A stretch of DNA of 64,000 nucleotides from Mucilaginibacter sp. (GCA_030445275.1 JAUCSE010000063.1:1-64000); one strand, 5' to 3'. Counted from the stretch's first letter, positions 55,386-64,000 are shown. A program made the numbers and translations. Notes: generated from the sequence alone by a model not told the origin.

Positions 55386-56816
55386 GTGACAGAAACCGAT
55401 CATATACGCAAAGCCTTTCCGCATCAACCCACCGGCCAGCAACTGGAACTGTTTGACCGCTTGCACAGCTTTTTGCTGAGCGATGATGGCGATGAGTGCT
55501 TTATACTCAAAGGTTATGCCGGTACGGGCAAAACAACGGTACTGGGTGCGCTAGTGAAAGCATTACGTGCATATAAGTATAAGGCTGTTTTACTGGCGCC
55601 AACCGGGCGGGCTGCAAAAGTGATCACCAATTATTCGGGCCGTAAAGCATTTACTATACATAAACGCATATACCGAAAGAAATCGGCCCTGAATATTGAC
55701 GAAGGTTTTGCCATTGCCGATAACCTGGCCAGCGATACCCTTTTTATTGTTGACGAGGCCTCTATGATATCTGATGAGCCTGGTGGCTTTAACCGCGCCT
55801 CGTTGCTATATGATCTGTTAAAGTATGTGTACAATATGAAAAACTGTAAGCTGGTATTGGTAGGTGATACCGCCCAGCTGCCTCCTGTAGGTTCTGAAAA
55901 TAGTCCCGCGTTGGATGAGCAGATCATGAAGGGAAAGTTTGCGGTAACCGTATTTAGCTATGAGCTTACCGATGTACTGCGCCAGGGAAAGGATTCTGGT
56001 ATATTGTTTAATGCCACTAACATTCGCGATATTATCCGCAGAGAAGAAATAATCACCCCGAAAATTGTGACCAAGGGTTATAAAGATGTTTTCAGGATGA
56101 CCGGCGAAAAGCTGGAAGAGGGGCTTAACTATGCTTATAACAAATATGGCTATGATCGTACATTGATCATTTGCCGCTCTAACAAGAACGCTAACCTGTA
56201 CAACGGGCAGATCAGGAACCGAATATTGTACCGAGAGGAAGAACTTACCGGTGGCGATCAGATCATGGTGGTTAAAAATAATTATTTCTGGCTGCAGGAT
56301 CAGGACGAAAATAGTACCGGTTTTATTGCCAATGGTGATATCGCACGCATAAAAAAAGTACGCAGAATTGAGGATATGTATGGTTTCCGTTTTGCCGATG
56401 TGCAACTGGAGTTTATTGATTACTCCGAAGACCCGGTATTGGATTGCAAAATACTGCTGGATACGCTATATGCCGATTCACCTGCCTTATCTCAGGCGGA
56501 TCAGAAACGGTTTTATGAGGAAGTAATGAAAGATTATGCGCACATGACCAACAAACGGGCCATGCATAATGAATTAAAACTGAACCCATATTATAACGCC
56601 CTGCAAATCAAATTTGCCTATGCTATTACCTGCCACAAAGCCCAGGGCGGCCAATGGGATGCCGTATTTGTAGACCAGGGCTATGTTACCGAAGAAATGA
56701 TTAACATCGATTTTTTACGCTGGTTTTATACCGCTGTAACCCGCGCCACCACCGAGCTGTTCCTGGTAAACTTTGATAACCGGTTTTATGCCACAAATGT
56801 TGAGACTTTCTTTTAA
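55386..56816 (+). CDS. RecD-like SF1B DNA helicase
   Basis: A 476-residue ATP-dependent helicase starting at a GTG. Motif I is GYAGTGKTT, Walker B is DEASMIS, motif III is LVGDTAQLPPVG, and the C-terminal part has TCHKAQGGQWDAVFVD and FYTAVTRATTELFLV. It is shorter than RecD2 and lacks its N-terminal region, closer to a Dda/RecD core helicase. It would unwind DNA 5' to 3'. It is divergent from the membrane-protein gene. Confidence 0.92.
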   Translation: MTETDHIRKAFPHQPTGQQLELFDRLHSFLLSDDGDECFILKGYAGTGKTTVLGALVKALRAYKYKAVLLAPTGRAAKVITNYSGRKAFTIHKRIYRKKSALNIDEGFAIADNLASDTLFIVDEASMISDEPGGFNRASLLYDLLKYVYNMKNCKLVLVGDTAQLPPVGSENSPALDEQIMKGKFAVTVFSYELTDVLRQGKDSGILFNATNIRDIIRREEIITPKIVTKGYKDVFRMTGEKLEEGLNYAYNKYGYDRTLIICRSNKNANLYNGQIRNRILYREEELTGGDQIMVVKNNYFWLQDQDENSTGFIANGDIARIKKVRRIEDMYGFRFADVQLEFIDYSEDPVLDCKILLDTLYADSPALSQADQKRFYEEVMKDYAHMTNKRAMHNELKLNPYYNALQIKFAYAITCHKAQGGQWDAVFVDQGYVTEEMINIDFLRWFYTAVTRATTELFLVNFDNRFYATNVETFF

Positions 56817-56908
56817 TATAATATCAAAACCAATTCGGTATTTAGTATAAAATATGTCTTTATTTATGTTTTTACTCATTATACTTGTGAATAAAAGTTT
56901 AATTACCA

Positions 56909-57493
56909 ATGAACCAGGAAATAAATCAAGCATATCCGAAAGCTTATAGTAATATTGAAAAAGCAACCAATAAATCAGGATTTACCATGGCATCAGATGC
57001 TTTAACCTGTTCATTACTTAAAACACTGGCTGCTACAAAACCCGCTGGAAAATTTTTGGAATTAGGTACCGGGACCGGCCTATCGACTTCCTGGGTACTG
57101 GATGGGATGGATGCTGCCTCAACCTTGATCTCGATAGATAACAATGCCGGTTTCCTGGCTATTGCTCAACAATTTTTAGGGGCTGATAAACGGCTGGAAT
57201 TGATTTGTATTGATGGCGCCGATTGGTTTGAACAAAGTAAACATCTCCAGTTCGATTATATTTTTGCCGATACCTGGCATGGTAAATATTTACTGCTTGA
57301 CGAAGCCATAGCCATGCTTAACCCTGGTGGTTTATACATTATTGATGATATGCTGCCACAACCCAACTGGCCCGAAGGACACCACGAAAAAGCCATTAAA
57401 CTGGTAGAGGTGCTGGAACAACGAGTTGATCTTATACTTATCAAGCAATGCTGGGCAACTGGAATTGTAATAGCGGTGAAAAAGGTAGTTTAG
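56909..57493 (+). CDS. Class I SAM-dependent O-methyltransferase
   Basis: A 194-residue methyltransferase. The SAM motif is FLELGTGTGLSTSWVLDG. The second acidic loop is LISIDNNAGF, and FDYIFADTWHGKYLLLDEA and GGLYIIDDMLPQPNWP follow. The pattern resembles catechol-type O-methyltransferases. The substrate is unknown. The gene's last four bases overlap the convergent serine hydrolase gene. Confidence 0.85.
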   Translation: MNQEINQAYPKAYSNIEKATNKSGFTMASDALTCSLLKTLAATKPAGKFLELGTGTGLSTSWVLDGMDAASTLISIDNNAGFLAIAQQFLGADKRLELICIDGADWFEQSKHLQFDYIFADTWHGKYLLLDEAIAMLNPGGLYIIDDMLPQPNWPEGHHEKAIKLVEVLEQRVDLILIKQCWATGIVIAVKKVV

Positions 57494-58596
57494 TTGTTAT
57501 TGTGAAATGTGTTGATTTTTACCGCTTCATACGGTGGAAGAATATATCTGGCTACGATATCAAAAGCCTGCTTTGCTCTCCGGTCGTTATAATTGCCCTG
57601 TGTAAATACAATTACCATATCCAGCTTTTTAATAATCATGATGTACTGGCCGCCATTACCGGATGCAAAAAGAAGATCTTCAGTATATCCTTTTGTTTTG
57701 AGCTGTTCCTTGTACCAATAATAACCATAATAAGTTGGCTGAGGAATAGCAATGGTGCTCCTGCTGCTTTTAACAAAGGAAAAATCAGGTATTGGTATAG
57801 TTGCCATGGTCGATTCTTTGATCCACCTGGCTGAGATGATGCGTTTACCTTTATACACACCTTCATCTTTAACCATTTGCCCGATCTTCAGCATATCATC
57901 AGGCCTGATGTAAAATGAACCTGCTGTCATCCCGTTGCCGCTTGGGTCAACGGTCCATTTATAGTTTACAATGCCCATAGGTGCAAACAGATATTTCTTT
58001 GCAAAATCCATGATGGATACATGGGCAACATGATTGATAATGCCACTGATGATCATCGGATCACAGGATGTGTATGCCCAAACTTTTCCCGGGTCGTTTT
58101 TCATCGGAAGATTAAGGGAGAATTTTACCCAGTCGTTGCTGTTGACCATATCATCTTCGCAATTCTTAGTATCATTAAATTCTTCACAGTCAAGTCCTGA
58201 TCTCATTTCCAGCAGATCTTTAATGGTCATACTCTTTTTTCTGTCGTCATAGTTATCGAAAGTTTTGTATTCGGGAAAGTAGGGGTACACTTTTTGATTT
58301 ACATCTTTTATCAAACCTTTGTCTATGGCAATCCCTATCAATAAACTTGTGATGGATTTGAATGATGATCTGGAATCATGCAGGGGGGCTTTTTTAAACC
58401 CGTTAAAATACTGTTCATAAACCTGCTTGCCCGCCTTTGAAACTATTATGCTATTGACATTAGGATAGGTATTATGCTTAATTGCTTCCGTCAGGCTATC
58501 AAGCAATACCTTTTGCTGTTGGGTATTAACCTGGCCGGCGGTTTTGAAATGAATAAAAAAAGCAAGCAGGATAATTAAAGTAACAGATTTTCTCAT
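57490..58596 (-). CDS. Beta-lactamase-family serine hydrolase
   Basis: A 368-residue secreted hydrolase starting at ATG 58596 (MRKSVTLIILLAFFIHFKTA). A longer frame upstream is not protein-like. The SxxK nucleophile motif is in SRSSFKSITSLLIGIA. The second element is near WAYTSCDPMI, and the third in FASGNGGQYIMII. Such enzymes include esterases, D-aminopeptidases and penicillin-binding-protein relatives; which one cannot be told. A signal peptide is present. Confidence 0.88.
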   Translation of the reverse strand: MRKSVTLIILLAFFIHFKTAGQVNTQQQKVLLDSLTEAIKHNTYPNVNSIIVSKAGKQVYEQYFNGFKKAPLHDSRSSFKSITSLLIGIAIDKGLIKDVNQKVYPYFPEYKTFDNYDDRKKSMTIKDLLEMRSGLDCEEFNDTKNCEDDMVNSNDWVKFSLNLPMKNDPGKVWAYTSCDPMIISGIINHVAHVSIMDFAKKYLFAPMGIVNYKWTVDPSGNGMTAGSFYIRPDDMLKIGQMVKDEGVYKGKRIISARWIKESTMATIPIPDFSFVKSSRSTIAIPQPTYYGYYWYKEQLKTKGYTEDLLFASGNGGQYIMIIKKLDMVIVFTQGNYNDRRAKQAFDIVARYILPPYEAVKINTFHNNN

Positions 58597-58718
58597 GGGG
58601 TAAGCATCGATCGTTATAAAAATAAGGCTATAATAAAAGAATATTAAATAAGACCCTTTAATTTTTAATTTGTTGCGTTCTGGAGAAACTTTAAATCCAA
58701 TAAAAAAGATCAGTGCCC

Positions 58719-58726
58719 TATATTTG
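58719..58726 (+). promoter_or_regulatory. Candidate -7 element for the CYTH gene
   Basis: TATATTTG is a perfect TAnnTTTG match, 51 bases before the ATG at 58778 and inside the intergenic gap. No TTG at -33 was evident. Confidence 0.5.
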
Positions 58727-58777
58727 CCAGTATAAAACAATAAACTACGCTAAAGTAGGCTATAAAGTAACAAACCA

Positions 58778-59251
58778 ATGGGCGTTGAAATTGAACGGAA
58801 GTTTTTAGTTGATAAGGAACAATGGAGGCAGCTGACTAAACCTGAGGGTAAACATTACCGCCAGGGTTATATATTAAGTGAGGCTACTAAAACCATACGG
58901 GTACGCATTACTGATGAACATGGCTATATAACTATTAAAGGAGCTACACAGGGTATTAGCCGTAAAGAGTACGAATATATTATCCCGGTTAATGAAGGGG
59001 CGGAGCTACTGGATAATTTTGCGGTGTCTGAACTGGAAAAAATCCGGTACCGCATTGATTTTGACGGCAAAGTGTGGGAAGTTGATGAGTTTTTAGGCGA
59101 TAACGAGGGGTTGCTGGTAGCCGAAATTGAGTTGGAAAACGAAACTGAAACGTTTAAGTTACCTGAATGGGTTACAACCGAGGTAACCGGCGATCAGAAG
59201 TATTATAATTCGAATCTATCAGTAAAACCATTCAATAGCTGGAATAGTTAA
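58778..59251 (+). CDS. CYTH domain protein (triphosphate tunnel metalloenzyme)
   Basis: A 157-residue protein. It begins GVEIERKFLV with the ExExK motif. Tunnel residues are in IRVRITDEHGYITIKG, RKEYEYIIP, KIRYRIDFDGKVWEVDEF and VAEIELENE. CYTH enzymes hydrolyse triphosphates such as tripolyphosphate, or act on nucleotides. It is convergent with the DUF3892 gene, 7 bases apart. Confidence 0.92.
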   Translation: MGVEIERKFLVDKEQWRQLTKPEGKHYRQGYILSEATKTIRVRITDEHGYITIKGATQGISRKEYEYIIPVNEGAELLDNFAVSELEKIRYRIDFDGKVWEVDEFLGDNEGLLVAEIELENETETFKLPEWVTTEVTGDQKYYNSNLSVKPFNSWNS

Positions 59252-59258
59252 TGTCAAT

Positions 59259-59549
59259 TTAGGCACTTTCGGGTAAGGCCAGAAGCTGATCCTGCTCCGA
59301 TTCGTCATAAACTGTCTTAACGTATTTGTTTCCATCAGGGCAAACTGCGGGGATAAGACTTGATTTATTGCCATGTTGGTCAATAATATAAGCCTCGCCG
59401 TCAGCATCCTTTATCCAGTCATAAAGTTTTGTCCGCTCGGTTATTCCTTTTACATTGATACGCTCATTTACCCATTCCAGCGAGTCTATCGCTATATAGG
59501 GGTTTTTATACCGGGTATCGGTTTTTATACAAAGTATACGCACTGCCAT
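59259..59549 (-). CDS. DUF3892 family protein
   Basis: A 96-residue cytoplasmic protein starting at ATG 59549 (MAVRILCIKTDTRYKNPYIA). The upstream extension of the frame is not likely coding. The end reads YDESEQDQLLALPES, and the middle WIKDADGEAYIIDQHGNKS, both of the DUF3892 type. The function is unknown. Confidence 0.75.
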   Translation of the reverse strand: MAVRILCIKTDTRYKNPYIAIDSLEWVNERINVKGITERTKLYDWIKDADGEAYIIDQHGNKSSLIPAVCPDGNKYVKTVYDESEQDQLLALPESA

Positions 59550-59755
59550 CTGTTCATTTGCTTTAATTAACAAGGTGTATAAAAGTAAAACAAATGATAA
59601 AACGGATAAATAGGTGTTTTCACCCATTTATTTTTGCGTAAAATTACTTCAATAAGTTGTGAATCTGATAGAATTGTAAGCTGCAGAAAGGCCTATGTCT
59701 GAGCGTTTAGAATGGAGTGAGTGGAATACTATATTGATAAAAGAAAGAAGGAAAC

Positions 59756-59803
59756 ATAATAAATCCCCAGGTTTCAGCAAGCTTAAGCCAGGGGATTTAT
59801 TAT
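59756..59803. terminator. Bidirectional terminator-like hairpin
   Basis: A perfect 13-bp stem: ATAATAAATCCCC at 59756-59768 and its complement at 59791-59803, with a 22-base loop. It lies just past the stop of the 71-residue minus-strand gene (59811) and is followed by a T-containing tract on that strand. Confidence 0.7.
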
Positions 59804-59810
59804 TTAATAT

Positions 59811-60026
59811 TTACCAGCCTGAGCCTTTTTTAGCATTACCGTTTTTAATATGCTCTTCGGCAGTTGCTTTGCCCATAATGGCAGCCATTTTATTGCCAGC
59901 GCTATCTTTACCGGTTGCAATGTACCTGCCCGATTTAATGTCGATAACCGGATCAATCATTGGTACATTTTTAGTTTTTGTTTTCACTGAATACGCGGTT
60001 ATACCGCTTCCTTTTTCTGTTGCCAT
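59811..60026 (-). CDS. Small hypothetical protein (71 aa)
   Basis: A 71-residue basic protein opening MATEKGSGITAYSVKTKTKN and ending KNGNAKKGSGW. The Lys/Gly-rich, Cys-free composition and the clean terminator after it support a real gene. I recall similar short conserved Bacteroidetes proteins but no function. The competing plus-strand frame at 59695-60048 is hydrophobic and less convincing. Confidence 0.65.
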   Translation of the reverse strand: MATEKGSGITAYSVKTKTKNVPMIDPVIDIKSGRYIATGKDSAGNKMAAIMGKATAEEHIKNGNAKKGSGW

Positions 60027-60166
60027 GATAAGTTCTTTTGTTTTTTAATGTTAACCCCATTTAAACCGAATTGTTTCGGTATTAGCTATAATTGGTTATT
60101 ATGCTGTAAACATGCATTAAAATTTTTTAATTCAAAATACCTGGGGTAAATTTTTTGTTAACACAT

Positions 60167-60718
60167 TTACTTTTTTGTTAATAACGTATAAATGGCAGTA
60201 TCTGCAAATGCCTCATTATAAAAATGATCCTCCTTAAAATAGCCCTCGCGCATAAAATTATTTTTTTCGAGTAATTTTATGGAAGCTGCATTGCCCGGGT
60301 TAACATTTGCCTGTATAGTGTGCAAATTCATGGAGCCGAAGCCATGGGGTATAACGGCATCGATAGCTTCCTGCATGAGGCCGGCACCCTGGTAAGCCGG
60401 ATTTAAAAGGTAGCCGATCTCGGCTCGATAGTTTTCTTTTTCTATTCGCCAAAATCCTATACTACCAATAAATCGTTGATCATTTTTGAGCGATATGCAC
60501 CAGGTAATACCGTTATTATTGCTAAGCAAACCGTTAATGACTTTGATCAGGTCAACCGCGTCATCCACGGTTTTTGCCAGCGGACGGGCAATATATTGCA
60601 TAATATCAGCATTGCTGCGCACTTCAAACAGATCGGGGGCATCATCATAAGTAAACTGTCGTAGTATTAAGCGCTCGGTAGTTAAAATGGGAAAAGGGTT
60701 AAAATTTAAGTTAAGCAT
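60167..60718 (-). CDS. GNAT family N-acetyltransferase (RimJ/RimL type)
   Basis: A 183-residue acetyltransferase. It has the RimJ/RimL opening ILTTERLILRQFTYDDAPDL, the IGSIGFWRIEKENYRAEIGY block and the acetyl-CoA region PAYQGAGLMQEAI, then IQANVNPGNAASIKLLEKNNF. The substrate is an N-terminal amine or small molecule. It begins 7 bases after the M28 peptidase stop, in the same operon. Confidence 0.92.
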   Translation of the reverse strand: MLNLNFNPFPILTTERLILRQFTYDDAPDLFEVRSNADIMQYIARPLAKTVDDAVDLIKVINGLLSNNNGITWCISLKNDQRFIGSIGFWRIEKENYRAEIGYLLNPAYQGAGLMQEAIDAVIPHGFGSMNLHTIQANVNPGNAASIKLLEKNNFMREGYFKEDHFYNEAFADTAIYTLLTKK

Positions 60719-60724
60719 AAGGTA

Positions 60725-61894
60725 TTATTTTTTGGCGATGCGTGTCGGTTTTTGCATTAGGCTACTATTAAACTTTACAATCAATTTAAACAGGTCAGCA
60801 TATTCGGTAAGTGGCAAAGTGGCGCTGATATCAAAAACATCATGATAAGCTTTTATACCCCCAAGTGTGTAAATAAAAAATGCAGGCACGCCTTTTTCTG
60901 TGAAATAATAATGATCGCTATTAGCGGCTTTGCCCCGCGGGTTCACTTTTACCAGGTAATTATTCTCTTGGTTAATTTGCTTCATCGCTGCAAATTCATG
61001 TGGATAAATAGTTGCGTTTACTACGGTAATACCTTCAATTCCGGTGCCGTCAAGATCTAAATTGATCAGGAAACGGAAGCTTTTTAGCGGGATCAAGGGG
61101 TTTTCTGTGAAATATTTGGAGCCCAACAGGCCCGCTTCTTCGCCCGAAAAGCAAATAAATGCCATTGTGAAAGGTTGCGGATGGGCTGCATAATACTTGG
61201 CCAGGCTTAATAATTGTGTAATTCCGCTGGCATTATCATTGGCGCCGGGGAAGTAGGTGCTACTGCCCATTCCGCCCAGGTGATCATAATGGGCAGTTAT
61301 AGCCAGCACTGAATCGGGGTTGGAGGTGCCTTTTACTATTCCGCAAACATTTGCAGTTTTAAAGTCGGGAACTTCTACATTTTCTATATCAGCATTGATG
61401 GAGGCAGGTAATTGCTTTACCGCTTTTTTATCCATTTGAATCAATGTGTAATCAAGCGCCTTTCCTTCTACAGACCAGGTGAGTTTATCCTCCAGCGATA
61501 ATACGATACGGTTTTGTGAGTCAACAAAATGAGTACTGTCTTTTTGTTCCAGCTTACCTACGCCTGTTACCCCTTTACTGTCAGGGCTAACAATATAGTC
61601 TTTACCGGGCCTAATTTCCAGTCCATTGATCATCACTTTCATTTTACCGGGGAAAGTGTTAACCGGATAGCTGAACTCTTGCAGATAATTCTTGCCATCC
61701 ATCGGCTTTACACCATAAGCTTTAAACTGTCCGGCTAAAAAATCGGCTGCCTTATGTACCCCATCATTAGTGTAACCACGCCCCCAAAAGTAGGGAGCGG
61801 TCAAAGTGTCAACCATTTTACGGGCAAACTGCACATCCTGAGCCATTGAACAATTGGCAGTTAGCAATAGTAAGAAGGTTAGTTTAAATTTCAT
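60725..61894 (-). CDS. M28 family aminopeptidase
   Basis: A 389-residue secreted zinc peptidase. The signal peptide ends near SMAQ. Metal-binding and catalytic segments are TAHYDHLGG (His, Asp), GANDNASGI (Asp), CFSGEEAGLLGS (Glu-Glu), NLDLDGTG (Asp) and ANSDHYYF (His). These are the complete M28 set. An N-terminal PA-like insertion lies at about 90-190. It would trim peptides in the periplasm. It is 10 bases after the TIM-barrel gene. Confidence 0.93.
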   Translation of the reverse strand: MKFKLTFLLLLTANCSMAQDVQFARKMVDTLTAPYFWGRGYTNDGVHKAADFLAGQFKAYGVKPMDGKNYLQEFSYPVNTFPGKMKVMINGLEIRPGKDYIVSPDSKGVTGVGKLEQKDSTHFVDSQNRIVLSLEDKLTWSVEGKALDYTLIQMDKKAVKQLPASINADIENVEVPDFKTANVCGIVKGTSNPDSVLAITAHYDHLGGMGSSTYFPGANDNASGITQLLSLAKYYAAHPQPFTMAFICFSGEEAGLLGSKYFTENPLIPLKSFRFLINLDLDGTGIEGITVVNATIYPHEFAAMKQINQENNYLVKVNPRGKAANSDHYYFTEKGVPAFFIYTLGGIKAYHDVFDISATLPLTEYADLFKLIVKFNSSLMQKPTRIAKK

Positions 61895-61904
61895 TTTTGA
61901 GCGA

Positions 61905-62825
61905 TTAAATAAAACTATCAGCCTCTCGGTAAGCTTTAATTAAGGCCAGTTCGCCCTCTTTGCCTGTACCAGCATTACCGTGTTCCATGCCCAAAATGCC
62001 TTTATAACCTTTATTGTAGATGTGTTTAAATATGTTCTTATAGTTAACCTCGCCTGTGCCGGGTTCTTTGCGGCCAGGATTATCGCCTATCTGGTAATAG
62101 CCTATTTCGTCATAAACCATATCAAGCGTTGGGATAATATTGCCCTGGTTACGCTGTACATGGTACATATCGTACAAAATTTTGCATGAGGGGCTGCCCA
62201 CCGCTTTGCAAATGGCATAAGCTTGGTCCGGGGTACGTAAAAACAGATCGGGGTTATCGCTCAGGGGTTCCATTACAATAACCAAACCGTGGGGTTCAAC
62301 AATAGCGGTACCCTTTTTCATAGCTTCAATAACATTGGCAGTTTGTATGCCAATGGGCAGGTTGCGCACAAAATCGCCGGGTACAACGGTTACCAGTTTA
62401 CCGTTGATCCTTTTGGCTACCTCTACAGCTTCTTTACAGCTCACTATGAATTTATCGAGATACTCGGCTTTACCTGATGCTAGCATGTTGGTATCATTAC
62501 CCAGGCCAGGTTGTACAAATACACCCATGGCCATGCCCAACTTGGCCAATGTATCACCAATTTTTTTTTGCTGATCTACCGGTCGTTTGGCCATGCCATT
62601 GTCCTCAATAGCACGAAAACCTTTATCGTAGGCAAACTTTATCTGGTCAATAAAATCGTCGCCGGCATGGTTTTTAAACATACCATCATGTATGCCATAG
62701 TTTAAATGGAAAGGTTTATCCGTATCTGTAAGATGGCTGTTAGCGGAAGCCGCTTTTAAAACACCTGTTGTAAGGAGTGATGCACCTGCAAGCACCGAGC
62801 TTTGTACAAAGTTTCTGCGTTTCAT
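61905..62825 (-). CDS. Secreted hydroxypyruvate isomerase-like TIM-barrel protein
   Basis: A 306-residue protein with an N-terminal MKRRNFVQSSVLAGASLLTTG twin-arginine signal, cited by RRNF. The AP-endonuclease-2/sugar-isomerase barrel shows KGFRAIEDNGMAKR, KLVTVVPGDF, LVIVMEPLSD, CKILYDMYHVQRNQGN, YYQIGDNPGRKEPGTGEVNY and GILGMEHGNAG. The metal-binding E, D, H and E residues are in place. The substrate may be a sugar or hydroxypyruvate. It is the first gene of the operon with the M28 peptidase and GNAT. Confidence 0.9.
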   Translation of the reverse strand: MKRRNFVQSSVLAGASLLTTGVLKAASANSHLTDTDKPFHLNYGIHDGMFKNHAGDDFIDQIKFAYDKGFRAIEDNGMAKRPVDQQKKIGDTLAKLGMAMGVFVQPGLGNDTNMLASGKAEYLDKFIVSCKEAVEVAKRINGKLVTVVPGDFVRNLPIGIQTANVIEAMKKGTAIVEPHGLVIVMEPLSDNPDLFLRTPDQAYAICKAVGSPSCKILYDMYHVQRNQGNIIPTLDMVYDEIGYYQIGDNPGRKEPGTGEVNYKNIFKHIYNKGYKGILGMEHGNAGTGKEGELALIKAYREADSFI

Positions 62826-63179
62826 TAGGCAATTTGGTTTTGAGAAGGCAATATAAAAAAAAGTGATGAGTAGGGAGTTATACTACCTGCAGATGTGCTG
62901 GTTGTAGGTATGGGATTGATAATATGCGATTTTCCCAAAAAAAATCGTATATTTGTATCACAAACGGAAAATTCATTGCTATTTCCCATATAGCCCGCCT
63001 GCTAATCAATTCTTGTTGATCAGGGTTCATTTTTATCCCCGCTGATACCGTTGCTGCCTGGAAATTAATTGATGATCCTCTTCATGCATATTCAAAACCG
63101 AACGTTAGTTTCGTTGATTAGAGTTTTATAAGGTTTGAACCTGGGGAAAGCACATTGTTTAACTAAACTTTTAATAAAT
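62826..63179. promoter_or_regulatory. Long leader upstream of the small basic protein
   Basis: A 354-base gap. The perfect -7 element TATATTTG at 62948-62955 points rightward, which predicts an untranslated leader of about 218 bases before the ATG at 63180. The leader contains inverted segments such as TTGATCAG/CTGAT near 63010-63050. Long leaders are typical of cold-shock-type genes in this group. The gap also holds the minus-strand promoter for the TIM-barrel operon. Confidence 0.5.
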
Positions 63180-63368
63180 ATGGCTAAATCGCAAGCAACC
63201 TTCATGAAAAAACAACTGGAAAAAAACAGACAGAAAAAGAAAGAAGATAAAGAGCAGCGCAAATTAGAACGCCAGCAAAATGGTGGCGGCAGTGATCTGG
63301 AAAGCATGATGGCTTACGTTAATGAATTTGGCGAAATTGTATCAACGCCGCCCGAAAAGAAAGTATAA
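63180..63368 (+). CDS. Small basic protein of the cold-shock-associated linker type
   Basis: A 62-residue protein: MAKSQATFMKKQLEKNRQKK, a highly charged Lys/Glu stretch, then SDLESMMAYVNEFGEIVSTPP. The same N-terminal linker and the AYVxEFGEIVSTPP tail precede or accompany cold-shock domain proteins in Bacteroidetes as I recall, but no such domain is fused here. Nucleic-acid binding is likely. The start at 63180 is preferred over an upstream in-frame codon. A hairpin follows. Confidence 0.75.
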   Translation: MAKSQATFMKKQLEKNRQKKKEDKEQRKLERQQNGGGSDLESMMAYVNEFGEIVSTPPEKKV

Positions 63369-63383
63369 ACTTTCTTTTTACAA

Positions 63384-63423
63384 TTTATGTAGTGTAACAA
63401 ACTTAATGTTTACACTACATAAA
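63384..63423 (+). terminator. Hairpin after the small basic protein gene
   Basis: A perfect 14-bp stem, TTTATGTAGTGTAA at 63384-63397 and its complement at 63410-63423, with a 12-base loop. It starts 16 bases after the stop codon. Confidence 0.7.
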
Positions 63424-63636
63424 AAATTGTACAAAATCTACTGCTTGTTGTTTATATTCTAAAGTGTGCATTCCTGCACCTTTAATCGTTAAGCATTCCT
63501 GTTTTAACGCGTATAACTAATTTTTTATCTGATAGTTATATAACTAATTGTAAATCAGCTTATAAATATCATCATTGGCTGTTGAACCTTTTGCAATTTA
63601 AAATGTCATAATAAATATCGATATTTATAAATGGCC

Positions 63637-64000
63637 ATGAAAATAAAACTATGCTTACTCTTGGCAGGGGCGCTGGCTGCCTCATGCTCTGGCAGTAGAA
63701 CAAACAATACAGATGCCAGAGGCAGTCATAAAGACACTGTGCTGGCCAATGCTACTGATGCACCCACAGTAAATATGCAGTATTGCTTTTATCATGCCGA
63801 TGGCACACAAGGGCAGGATACCACCTCGGTCAACATGTTGATTAACGGCGATAAGGTAACTGGAAAAATGAGCTGGCTGCCCAAAGAAAAGGATATACGT
63901 AAAGGAACCATTTCCGGTACACTTAATGGAAATGCCATCAAAGCCGTATGGGCCTTTATGCAGGAGGGCGCTAAAGATACTATGACCGTGGAGTTTCAGT
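63637..64000 (+). CDS. Partial lipoprotein cut by the right edge
   Basis: The frame opens MKIKLCLLLAGALAASC, a lipoprotein signal with lipobox AASC, then GSRTNNTDA. An ATG two codons earlier (63631) is an alternative. The following 100 residues (YCFYHADGTQGQDT, VNMLINGDKVTGKMSW, GTISGTLNGNAIKAVWAFMQ) look like a beta-rich domain of conserved but unknown Bacteroidetes lipoproteins. It continues past 64000. Confidence 0.75.
   Translation, partial: MKIKLCLLLAGALAASCSGSRTNNTDARGSHKDTVLANATDAPTVNMQYCFYHADGTQGQDTTSVNMLINGDKVTGKMSWLPKEKDIRKGTISGTLNGNAIKAVWAFMQEGAKDTMTVEFQ

Noticed and set aside
58597..58740. 48-residue extension of the serine hydrolase frame
   Set aside because: It precedes a complete signal peptide beginning at 58596 and covers the CYTH promoter area.
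59148..59155. AAACGTTT, a possible second LacI-type operator
   Set aside because: It lies inside the CYTH coding region and lacks the flanking CAAAC...GTTTG symmetry.
59695..60048. 117-residue plus-strand frame
   Set aside because: It runs across the terminator hairpin and opposite the more protein-like 71-residue minus-strand gene; its second half is a hydrophobic shadow.
1..64000. CRISPR arrays, rRNA genes, intact insertion sequences, replication origin
   Set aside because: No regular repeat-spacer array, rRNA sequence, intact transposase gene or origin-like cluster was seen.

Overview
The window comes from a Bacteroidetes chromosome, most likely Sphingobacteriaceae (Mucilaginibacter/Pedobacter type). 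The evidence is three SusC/SusD pairs, two hybrid two-component sensors (HTCS), candidate TAnnTTTG promoter elements, many secreted lipoproteins, and a core block (YbiT-like ABC-F, PyrE, CoaD, RsmD, DUF3822) in a style typical of that group. The genus is an inference.

Region A (about 0.7-25.8 kb) is a glycan-utilisation locus. An HTCS on the minus strand faces a plus-strand run: CHRD-like lipoprotein, two consecutive SusC/SusD pairs, a lipoprotein with a metzincin-like zinc site and a beta/gamma-crystallin-like tail, GH29 alpha-L-fucosidase, GH88 unsaturated glucuronyl hydrolase and a DUF2264 protein. A scar follows (broken serine recombinase and the tail of an MscS-type channel). Two minus-strand enzymes then close the region: a GH35 beta-galactosidase and an unassigned (alpha/alpha)6-type glycosidase. 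The substrate is not certain; fucose, galactose and uronic acid are indicated, possibly on a glycoprotein or proteoglycan.

Region B (about 26.1-46.7 kb) is best read as a heparin/heparan sulfate locus: heparin lyase I-like protein, second HTCS, ROK sugar kinase, PL12 HepC with its Asn/Tyr/His residues in place, second GH88, SusC/SusD, Cys-type sulfatase and a PL15-like DUF4962/heparinase II/III lyase, followed by a DUF2846 protein and a LacI-family regulator. The expected flow is surface capture and lyase cleavage, desulfation, delta-4,5-uronate removal by GH88, import, and sugar phosphorylation by the ROK kinase.

Region C (47.1-64 kb) begins at a tRNA-Lys(CTT) gene and is mostly core or housekeeping: ABC-F ATPase, SRPBCC protein, pyrE, two NUDIX enzymes, coaD, DUF4406, DeoR regulator, rsmD, DUF3822, RecD-like helicase, methyltransferase, serine hydrolase, CYTH, small DUF proteins, GNAT, M28 peptidase, a TIM-barrel isomerase, a small basic protein with a long leader, and a lipoprotein cut by the right edge. 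The tRNA sits at the border between accessory and core DNA. No CRISPR array, rRNA, intact insertion sequence or replication origin was seen.
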